25,094 nucleotides of DNA. It comes from VFZS01 sp964353255. GTDB lineage: Bacteria; Acidobacteriota; Terriglobia; Bryobacterales; Bryobacteraceae. Below are positions 18,656-25,094 of the stretch, in pieces. How positions within the stretch are numbered: position 1 is the stretch's first letter; the number at the start of each line of letters is the position of its first letter. The translations under genes were made by a program, and so were the position numbers. Under the pieces are notes generated by a model. The model searched no databases. It had not been told where the DNA came from and was given only the letters and a program-made list of their open reading frames with translations. The stretch lies in assembly GCA_964353255.1 (NCBI GenBank), contig CAYGVJ010000080.1, positions 1 through 25,094 on the forward strand, written 5' to 3'.

Positions 18656-20425
18656 TTATCCGGCTCCCGGCGAAAAGCGCTCCCTGCGAATCACGCCGGA
18701 GCCTTCCTGAATCACCACCAGTTGATCGGCCGCCAGGTTAGGGATCTTCTCTTGTCCTCCGTTGGGCCAGCGAATCTCCAGACTCGCGGTCGTCGCGGAG
18801 CCGAGCCCGAAATGCAGCCTCCGATCATTGACCGACAGGTAGGAAGACTGCGCCAACACCGCCTGGGCCTGCCTCCGCTCGCCGTAGGTGGCGACGACCT
18901 CGGCGCCGATGGCGCTGCGGTTCGAGGCCGTGCCGATCAGCAGCGCCTTGAGCCAGTGATTCGTGCCGCTCACGTCGTTGCGCAGCAGCGACGGCGGCTC
19001 GTTCATGTTGATGACGAGAATGTCCATGTCACCGTCGTTATCGAAGTCGCCGAAGGCCACCCCGCGGCTGGAGTGCGCCTCCGTGATGCCGGGCCCCGCC
19101 TCATCCAGCAATTCTTCGAATCTCCCATCGCCCAGATTGCGAAATACCACGCTCGGCGTTTTGTAGGGAGTATCGGAGAGCTTCTGTTCGGCCTCGGGAT
19201 AGACCATGCCGGTCGTGAAGAAGAGGTCGGGAAGACCGTCGTTGTCGAGGTCTACCATTCCGGCGCCCCAGCTCACGAACCGGGTTTCCACTCCCAGGCC
19301 GGCCCGCAGCGTCACGTCCCTGAAAGAGCCTTTGCCGTTGCCGCGGTAGAGGACCGGAGTGTCGTCGCGGAAATGGGTCTTGAAAACGTCCAGGTTTCCA
19401 TCCGCGTTGAAATCCCCGATGGCCAGCCCCATTCCCGCCTGCTCCTGCCCGTCCTCGCTGAGGGAGACGCCGCTCTCCAGGCCCTGCTCGGTGAACGTGC
19501 CGTCGTGATTGTTGCGGAACAGCAGGCTGGGGGAAGTGTCGCAGGCGACGTAGATATCCGGCCAGCCGTCGCCGTCGAAGTCGGCCGCGGCCGCGGTCAG
19601 GGCATAGCCCGGCTTGAAAGCCGCGATGCCGGATTTCTCGCTCACGTCGGTGAAGGTCCCATCTCCGTTGTTGTGATACAGCCGGCAGCTCTCCTGCGGA
19701 AGTCCTCCCGGCCCGCAGTAGATCGGAACGCCTCTGTAGCTACAGGAGGGATCCTTGCCGCGAGGCGGTATCCTGTCCCGGTCGAAGACGTGGTAGTGCG
19801 AGACGAAAAGATCCAGCCGGCCGTCGCGATCGTAATCGATCCAGGTGCAGCCCGTGCCATAGCGCGTTCCCGGATGAATCAGCCCGGCCTTGGCGGTCAC
19901 GTCCGAGAAAGTGCCGTCGCCGTTGTTGTGAAACAGGATGTTCTGCCCCCAGCAGGTGACGAAAAGGTCGTCGAAGCCGTCGTTGTCATAGTCGCCCACC
20001 GTGATGCCGGCGGCCCACACGCTGCGGCCCAGCCCGGACTTCGCCGTGACGTCGGAAAAGGTGCCGTCGCGGTTGTTCCGATACAACCGTATGATTGCCT
20101 CTTCGGGTGTGGACTGCCAGCGGCGGCCGGTCAGCACCACGATATCCAGCCAGCCGTCGTTGTCGTAATCCAGGAAGGCCGCGCCGCATCCCATGGAATC
20201 GAGGATGTAGTCGTTATGGCCGATGTCTCCATAGATCACGGGCGACCGCAGGCCGGCCGAGGAGGCCACGTTCACCAAGCGCGCGTTGAAGGGGCGCCCC
20301 GAAGGTTTGCCGCGGGGGATGGGCGTGACGCCTCGCGAGGCCATACCGCGATACTGCGCGCGGGCCCAGGGACCCCTGGCGGCAAGCGCCCCAAGAGGGA
20401 GCCGCAGCAGTTGTCTGCGGGTCAT
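18656..20425 (-). CDS. CRTAC1-like FG-GAP/VCBS repeat protein with ASPIC/UnbV domain
   Basis: The start at 20425 is preferred because MTRRQLLRLPLGALAA is a Tat-like signal; the frame could begin at 20473, but that would overlap the divergent TPR gene. The 589-residue product has seven calcium-loop FG-GAP repeats, recognisable as DYDNDGWLDI, DYDNDGFDDL, DYDRDGRLDL, DFDGDGWPDI, DFNADGNLDV, DLDNDGLPDL and DFDNDGDMDI, with RNNxDGTFxDVT between blades, forming a beta-propeller. The C-terminus is an ASPIC/UnbV domain (GAEVVATYGERRQAQAV, LHFGLGSATTASLEIRWPNG). Such proteins are secreted or periplasmic and usually of unknown function; in Acidobacteria and Planctomycetes they often neighbour TPR proteins, as here. 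Its stop is 18 bases from the repeat element. Confidence 0.9.
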   Translation of the reverse strand: MTRRQLLRLPLGALAARGPWARAQYRGMASRGVTPIPRGKPSGRPFNARLVNVASSAGLRSPVIYGDIGHNDYILDSMGCGAAFLDYDNDGWLDIVVLTGRRWQSTPEEAIIRLYRNNRDGTFSDVTAKSGLGRSVWAAGITVGDYDNDGFDDLFVTCWGQNILFHNNGDGTFSDVTAKAGLIHPGTRYGTGCTWIDYDRDGRLDLFVSHYHVFDRDRIPPRGKDPSCSYRGVPIYCGPGGLPQESCRLYHNNGDGTFTDVSEKSGIAAFKPGYALTAAAADFDGDGWPDIYVACDTSPSLLFRNNHDGTFTEQGLESGVSLSEDGQEQAGMGLAIGDFNADGNLDVFKTHFRDDTPVLYRGNGKGSFRDVTLRAGLGVETRFVSWGAGMVDLDNDGLPDLFFTTGMVYPEAEQKLSDTPYKTPSVVFRNLGDGRFEELLDEAGPGITEAHSSRGVAFGDFDNDGDMDILVINMNEPPSLLRNDVSGTNHWLKALLIGTASNRSAIGAEVVATYGERRQAQAVLAQSSYLSVNDRRLHFGLGSATTASLEIRWPNGGQEKIPNLAADQLVVIQEGSGVIRRERFSPGAG

Positions 20426-20471
20426 CAGTGTCAGGATACCCGATGTGATAAGCTGTTCGCCGCGAGTTTCC

Positions 20472-22589
20472 ATGCGGCCTCCGGCATCGTATCTCGGTGC
20501 TCTGCTCGCGGTTTTCCTGCTGTCGATATCGGCCGGCCCAGCCGCGGATGAGCAGGCGGCGATCCGGGAAGCGATGGCGGCGCTGGAGCGCGGCGTGGCG
20601 GAAGCGCTTCCCTACCTGAACCGGCTGCCCCCCTATTCCGCAGGAATGTTGCTGGCGAAGGCCGGCCAGTACGACATGGCGGAGACGTTCCTCGCGCGCG
20701 CGCTGGCGGCCGCTCCGGGGGATTTCAAGGTGCTTTACAACCTGGGGGTGGCGGCTTCATTTGCGGGCCATAACGAGCGCGCGCGGGACGTGCTGGAGAG
20801 GGCTCTCCGACAGCAGCCGCAAAACGTGGATGTGCTTTACAGCCTGGCGTACGTGGACGTAGCACTAAAGCAAAGGGAGGCCGCCGTCCGGCTGCTGGCG
20901 CAGGCGGCGCGACTCGCCCCTCGGCGCGCGGACGTACAGAAGCTGCTGGCTATCGTCACGGGCGATCTTGGGGCGTTCGCGGATTCCCTCGCGGCGTGGG
21001 AGCGCTACCTGAAACTCGATCCGAACGACGAGTTCGCCCGGCGCGAGCGCGGCTATACGGCCGTCTGCCTGGGGCAGTTCGAGCAAGGCATCGCCGACCT
21101 CAAATGGTTTCTCGCGCGGCACCCCGACGACGCGGTCGGGCATTACGAGCTGGGTCTGGCCGAAAGCCAAGCCGACCCGGCACAGGCGCTGATCCACCTG
21201 GACAAGGCCCTGGCCCTGAAAGCGGATTTCGTGGAGGCGCGCTCGGCTCGCGGCAGTCTGTATTACCGGCAGGGGAAACCCGAGGCCGCGGTGGCGGACC
21301 TGGAATCCGCCGCCGCCCTCCGCCCCGACGACGCCATCAGCCTGGACCGGCTGGGGCAAACCTATCTGGCCTTGGACCGGCCGGCCGATGCCGTCCGCGT
21401 GCTGCGCGAAGCCGCCGCCCGGGCGCCCGAAGACTCCAGAATACAGCTTCATTTTGGCCGCGCGCTGGCCGAAGCGGGACAGACCGCCGAGTCCAAGCTG
21501 GTGATGGACCGCTTCCGGCAACTGGGCCCCAGTAAGAAACCTATTGTTCCCGCCGGCCTGGTTGACTACCTGAGCCTCACGCCCGACGAGCGGCAGGCCG
21601 ACTACCGGGCGCGCGTAGAGAAGGCCGTTAGCAACAATCCCAGTGATACCGCCGCGCAAGTACGCTATCTGCAACTGCTGCTCGATGAGGGCAAGGCGGA
21701 CCAGGCCGCCGCCACCGCTCGCCGGCTCGCCGCCCTGAAACCGGGGGCGGCCGTGCTGGCCGGCGCCGGACGCACGCTGCTGGTATCGAGACAGTACTCG
21801 CTGGCGAAGGAACTGCTGGAGGAGGCCGCGGCGGAAGGTCCATCCACCGATGTGAGACTGGACCTGGCCATCGCGACCTTCCATGCCGCGGGCGCGCGCC
21901 TGGGGCTACAGCAGATGGACCGGGCGCCGGAATCCGAGCGAAGCGGCGATTACTACCTGGCGCGCGCGCAAATGCTGGATGCCTCCGGGCGGTCTGCAGA
22001 GGCCCTCGCGGCGTTGGACCAGGCGCTCGAGGCCGCACCCCAACGCCCCGATTTGTACCAGCAAGCGGCTGCTTTCCTGAGCAAGAACGGTCGGGCGCCC
22101 GAGGCGTTGCGGCTGCTCGATCAGGCGGCGCGCGTCCTGCCGCAGAACCGCGAGATTCTGCTGATGAAAGCGACCACGCTGGAGATGGCCGGGCAGACCG
22201 AGGCTGCCGAACATCTGCTGAACCAGATTCAGAACCGCTGGCCGGAGTGGCACGCCGGCTGGGTGGCGCACGGGATTATTCTGGCGACCCATAGGCGTTT
22301 TGAGGAGGCCCGTCAGGCGCTGGAGACGGCGGTCGCGCTGGGCGCGCGCAGCCCCGAGACTTACTACTATCTGGCCGAGTGCACGCTGCGCTCCGCGCCG
22401 AAGCGGATCGACGCCGCGAAGGCGGCCATTCGGCGGGCTCTCCAACTCGCGCCCGACGACCCGTGGATACGGTCTCTGGCCCGGCGCCTGGAGCAGCCCA
22501 GAGGGAGCCCGCGGGACCCGTCGGGCGCCGGCGACGAGCCCCCCTATCCGGCCCGACTCTTTCTCGAAAAGCCGCCCCGGGATTGGTAG
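20472..22589 (+). CDS. Exported tetratricopeptide-repeat protein
   Basis: The ATG at 20472 starts a signal peptide (MRPPASYLGALLAVFLLSISAGPAA); the frame is open back to 20286, but that part lies over the divergent gene. The 705-residue protein is a long array of more than ten TPR-like units, for example VLYNLGVAASFAGHNERARDVLERAL, AVGHYELGLAESQADPAQALIHLDKALAL and DLYQQAAAFLSKNGRAPEALRLLDQAARV. TPR arrays bind other proteins; no catalytic domain is seen. The divergent CRTAC1-like start is only 46 bases away, so both may share control. No good SD precedes the ATG. The C-terminal 25 residues are Pro/Arg rich and unstructured. Confidence 0.85.
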   Translation: MRPPASYLGALLAVFLLSISAGPAADEQAAIREAMAALERGVAEALPYLNRLPPYSAGMLLAKAGQYDMAETFLARALAAAPGDFKVLYNLGVAASFAGHNERARDVLERALRQQPQNVDVLYSLAYVDVALKQREAAVRLLAQAARLAPRRADVQKLLAIVTGDLGAFADSLAAWERYLKLDPNDEFARRERGYTAVCLGQFEQGIADLKWFLARHPDDAVGHYELGLAESQADPAQALIHLDKALALKADFVEARSARGSLYYRQGKPEAAVADLESAAALRPDDAISLDRLGQTYLALDRPADAVRVLREAAARAPEDSRIQLHFGRALAEAGQTAESKLVMDRFRQLGPSKKPIVPAGLVDYLSLTPDERQADYRARVEKAVSNNPSDTAAQVRYLQLLLDEGKADQAAATARRLAALKPGAAVLAGAGRTLLVSRQYSLAKELLEEAAAEGPSTDVRLDLAIATFHAAGARLGLQQMDRAPESERSGDYYLARAQMLDASGRSAEALAALDQALEAAPQRPDLYQQAAAFLSKNGRAPEALRLLDQAARVLPQNREILLMKATTLEMAGQTEAAEHLLNQIQNRWPEWHAGWVAHGIILATHRRFEEARQALETAVALGARSPETYYYLAECTLRSAPKRIDAAKAAIRRALQLAPDDPWIRSLARRLEQPRGSPRDPSGAGDEPPYPARLFLEKPPRDW

Positions 22590-22652
22590 TTGACTGCATT
22601 TTGTGGCGCCCCAGGTGCGGCGGTCTGCTATCTTAGATCGGGAGGCAATGTC

Positions 22653-23492
22653 ATGCCTGATTTTTCCAGACGCGTTTTCGTGCGGACGACCGCGGCGAGT
22701 GCCGCGGCGCTGATGGCCGGGCCGGCGGCGCTCGCCGCTCGCCGGAAGAAGCTGCCCATCGGGGTCCAGCTCTACTCGGTGGGCAAAGAGGCCGCGGCCG
22801 ACTTGCCCGGCACCCTGGCGGCCATTAAGAAGATGGGTTACGACGGGGTCGAATTCGCCGGCTACTACAACCAGGACGCCAAGACGCTGCGCAAGTTGCT
22901 GGACGACAACGGCCTGAAGGCTTGCGGCAGCCACACTGGCCTGCGCGCCATGGTCGGGGATGAGCTCCCGAAGACCATCGAGTTCAACCAGATCCTGGGC
23001 AACCGGTTTCTGGTGGCGCCGAGTTTGCCGAAAGAGAACACCAGTTCGCTGGAGGCCTGGGCCAAGACGGCGGCGGTGTTCGACGAAATCGCCCAAAAGC
23101 TGAAGCCGCACAAGATGCATGTCGGCTATCACAACCACACCGCCGAGTTCCAGAGCCTGGAAGGGCAGGTGCCGCTGGAATTCTTCTTCAGCAAGGCGAA
23201 CAAGGCGGTGTTCATGCAGCTCGACATCGGCCACTGGGCCCGCGCGGGGGGCGACCCGGTGGCCATGCTCAAGAAGTTCCGCGGCCGCGCGCTCACCGTG
23301 CACGTGAAGGACTTCAATCCCAACAATCGCGGCGCCCTGATCGGCGAGGGCCAGGTGAAATGGCCGGAGGTCTTCGCCGCCTGCGAGCGCGGGGGCACGC
23401 AGTGGTACATCATCGAGGAGGAGGGCCGCGCCTACCCCGGCTTGGAAGGGATTGAACGCAGCGTTCGGAACCTGAAGAAGTTGCTCGCCTGA
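22653..23492 (+). CDS. Tat-exported xylose isomerase-like TIM-barrel protein (sugar phosphate isomerase/epimerase)
   Basis: The start at 22653 has GGGAGG seven bases upstream (22640-22645) and gives a twin-arginine signal, SRRVFVRTTAASAAALMAGPAALA. The remaining 250 residues are an AP_endonuc_2 TIM barrel: IGVQLYSVG, MGYDGVEFAGYY, ACGSHTGLRAM, VGYHNHTAEFQSL, FMQLDIGHWARAGGDP, LTVHVKDF and WYIIEEEG. The conserved Glu, His, Asp, His and Glu positions suggest divalent metal binding. Such exported proteins are common in Acidobacteria and Planctomycetes, mostly linked to carbohydrate metabolism; the substrate cannot be given. It lies 63 bases after the TPR gene. Confidence 0.88.
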   Translation: MPDFSRRVFVRTTAASAAALMAGPAALAARRKKLPIGVQLYSVGKEAAADLPGTLAAIKKMGYDGVEFAGYYNQDAKTLRKLLDDNGLKACGSHTGLRAMVGDELPKTIEFNQILGNRFLVAPSLPKENTSSLEAWAKTAAVFDEIAQKLKPHKMHVGYHNHTAEFQSLEGQVPLEFFFSKANKAVFMQLDIGHWARAGGDPVAMLKKFRGRALTVHVKDFNPNNRGALIGEGQVKWPEVFAACERGGTQWYIIEEEGRAYPGLEGIERSVRNLKKLLA

Positions 23493-23568
23493 GCTGGGCG
23501 GGGGCGCTCCGGCGACCTATTCCGGCCGTTCGGCGTACAAACTGGGGGACGGCCAGGCGCGGGGGGGG

Positions 23569-23597
23569 TTGCCATGGAGAGGCATTGGGTGTACACT
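23569..23597 (+). promoter_or_regulatory. Sigma-70-type promoter for the TonB-receptor-like gene
   Basis: TTGCCA (23569-23574), a 17-base spacer, and TACACT (23592-23597) fit the housekeeping consensus TTGACA-N17-TATAAT with one and two mismatches. The predicted start near 23604 leaves a leader of about 84 bases ending in a very strong AAGGAGG. Confidence 0.5.
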
Positions 23598-23687
23598 CTA
23601 CTTGTCCGGGAGTCCAGGATGGAAAGCCCGGGGTGTGGTTTCGCAAAGGGAGTTGGGTATCGCGAACGCTGCTTTCAAGGAGGAAAC

Positions 23688-25094
23688 ATGAAGCGCGTAT
23701 GTTCGTGGGCAGTATTGTTGGGGCTTTTGCTGCTCACTTCGTTTGCCGCCTTTGCGCAGTCGGACAACTCCACCGTAAGCGGGGTCGTAACGGACCCGAC
23801 CGGTGCGGTTGTTCCCAAGGCAAAGGTGGTCATCAAGAACCAAGGCACCGGTCTCACGCGTGAGGCCGTCACGAACGAGTCGGGCAACTACGTGATCCCG
23901 ACCGTTCCGCCCGGCTACTACACCGTCACGATGGAAGCGACCGGGTTTAAAAAGCACGAATCGAAAGACAACAAGGTCGATCCGGGCACCCCCGCCAACT
24001 TCAGCGCCAGCCTGCAAGTGGGCGCGCTGACGGAAACCATCGAAGTCACCGCCAGCGTGACCGTATTGCAGACCGAGACCGGCGCGCTCGGCAAGCTGGT
24101 GGAGGGCCGGCAGATCCAGGACATCCAGTTGAACGGGCGCAACCCGGTGCTTCTTGCGTTGCTGAAGCCGGGGGTGCGCAGCGGCACCCTGCTGTCCGGC
24201 TTCACCTTCGCCATGACCACGGCCGGCTTGAACATCAACGGCTCGCGCACTCAGGACAACCTCATCACCCACGATGGCGCGGTGGCTGTCCGGACACGGT
24301 CCAACGGGACCTCGATCGGCGCGGCGGACCTTGACACCACGCAGGAAGTCCAGATCCTGACCGCGTCGTACGGCGCGGAGTTCGGGCGCTCGTCCGGCGG
24401 GCAGATTCGCATCGTGAGCAAGAGCGGCGGCCCGCAACTCCACGGGACCCTTTACGAGTATGTCCGCAACTACAAGATGGACGCCAACTCGTGGACGCGC
24501 AACCGCAACAACATCGGCTACCAATCGCCGTTGAAGTTCAACCAGTTCGGATTCAACGTCAGCGGCCCGGTGTTCATCCCCAAGCATTTCAACGCCGACC
24601 GCAGCAAGGTCTTCTTCACGTATTCAGAAGAATGGGCCAAGCGGCGTACGGACGGGTCGGGGTCGGCCACTGTGCCCAGCCCGAGGATGAAGACCGGCGA
24701 CTTCAGCGAGTTGCTGGGATCCAACAGTTGGTTCAGCTCGCCGCAGATCATCAAAGATCCGGCCACGGGCCAAGCCTTCCCCGGCAACATCATTCCGCCC
24801 AGCCGGCAGAGCCCGAACGGCGTGGGGCTGCTCAAGGTCTATCCCGATCCGAACATCACCGCGCAAGGCACCACCAACTGGCTCGGCTTTGCGGCTGTGC
24901 CGCTCAATCAGCGGAAGGACAGTTTCGGCATCGACGTGCTGCCCACGCAAAACGACAACATCCGCTGGCGCGCGATGTTGTACCACTACTACGAGCCGAA
25001 CCCGTTCCAGACCACTTTCCTGCTGTCCACCCGCTACTACGACCGTCCCAACCAGACGAGCTCGGCGAACTGGACCCACACCTTCAGCCCGACG
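23688..25094 (+). CDS. TonB-dependent-receptor-like outer membrane protein with carboxypeptidase-regulatory domain (5' part)
   Basis: The frame is open for 469 codons from ATG 23688 to the window end, so the gene continues outside; full relatives are about 1000-1200 residues. AAGGAGG (23678-23684) precedes the start. A signal peptide (MKRVCSWAVLLGLLLLTSFAAFAQ) is followed by a carboxypeptidase-regulatory-like beta-sandwich (about 28-110: VSGVVTDPTGAVVPKAKV, NESGNYVIPTVPPGYYTVTMEATGFK). A plug-like region comes next (IQLNGRNPVLLALLKPGV, INGSRTQDNLITHDG, ASYGAEFGRSSGGQIRIVSKSG), then the first barrel strands (FGFNVSGPVFIPKHF, KVFFTYSEEWAKRR). This is the Oar/SusC-like family greatly expanded in Acidobacteria, thought to import polymers or sugars. 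No TonB box was identified. Its own promoter and leader mark it as a separate unit from the isomerase gene. Confidence 0.88.
   Translation, partial: MKRVCSWAVLLGLLLLTSFAAFAQSDNSTVSGVVTDPTGAVVPKAKVVIKNQGTGLTREAVTNESGNYVIPTVPPGYYTVTMEATGFKKHESKDNKVDPGTPANFSASLQVGALTETIEVTASVTVLQTETGALGKLVEGRQIQDIQLNGRNPVLLALLKPGVRSGTLLSGFTFAMTTAGLNINGSRTQDNLITHDGAVAVRTRSNGTSIGAADLDTTQEVQILTASYGAEFGRSSGGQIRIVSKSGGPQLHGTLYEYVRNYKMDANSWTRNRNNIGYQSPLKFNQFGFNVSGPVFIPKHFNADRSKVFFTYSEEWAKRRTDGSGSATVPSPRMKTGDFSELLGSNSWFSSPQIIKDPATGQAFPGNIIPPSRQSPNGVGLLKVYPDPNITAQGTTNWLGFAAVPLNQRKDSFGIDVLPTQNDNIRWRAMLYHYYEPNPFQTTFLLSTRYYDRPNQTSSANWTHTFSPT

Noticed and set aside
18722..20551. A 609-codon plus-strand open frame opposite the CRTAC1-like gene
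   Set aside because: The opposite strand has seven clear calcium-loop repeats and an UnbV domain; this frame has no recognisable motif.
22590..22634. TTGACT (22590-22595) and TATCTT (22629-22634) as a promoter for the isomerase gene
   Set aside because: The two hexamers are 33 bases apart. TGCTATCTT could be an extended -10 alone, but it would start transcription at the SD, so the evidence is too weak.

Overview
The window is GC-rich, densely packed bacterial DNA, most likely from an acidobacterium of the Solibacter/Bryobacter type. This placement rests on three things: a TonB-receptor-like protein with an N-terminal carboxypeptidase-regulatory domain, a CRTAC1-type FG-GAP/UnbV protein paired with a TPR protein, and a REP-associated (RAYT) transposase remnant with GACAGGCG hairpins. 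The placement is inferred from protein style only; there is no rRNA gene or other marker.

Layout. Positions 2-1009 (+) hold the 3' part of a neutral-ceramidase-like hydrolase gene. A hairpin pair (1020-1054) separates it from a minus-strand flagellar operon, in transcription order flgF, flgG, flgA, flgH, flgI, flgJ (5616 down to 1072), encoding rod, P-ring and L-ring parts. A divergent intergenic region of about 225 bp (5617-5842) carries a candidate sigma-54 site facing flgF and a very good sigma-28 site facing the other way. From 5843 to 18044 a plus-strand run of fourteen tightly spaced genes follows: fliK, flgD, flgE, fliN, fliO, fliP, fliQ, fliR, flhB, flhA, flhF, fliA, a long FliN/FliY-like gene and a SwrB-like membrane protein gene. 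Together they encode hook assembly and length control, the export gate, flagellar placement, sigma-28 and C-ring parts. fliF, fliG, fliM, fliH, fliI, fliC, motAB and flhG are not in the window.

Positions 18041-18637 hold no intact gene. They contain a nested inverted-repeat element: CTAG-bordered 12-bp terminal inverted repeats, then two layers of REP-like hairpins, around a RAYT transposase gene that has lost its catalytic middle. Next come a minus-strand CRTAC1-like protein, a divergent TPR protein, a Tat-exported xylose-isomerase-like TIM-barrel protein, and the 5' end of a TonB-receptor-like outer-membrane protein that runs off the window with its own sigma-70-type promoter.

How it fits together. 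The two flagellar transcription units leave a shared control region in opposite directions. The plus-strand unit encodes the sigma factor (FliA) whose consensus matches the promoter at its own head, which suggests positive feedback. The most unusual items are the RAYT-derived palindromic element, the near-perfect 159-bp tandem duplication inside the hook-length gene fliK, and a SwrB-like gene close downstream of the sigma-28 gene, echoing the Bacillus fla/che operon.
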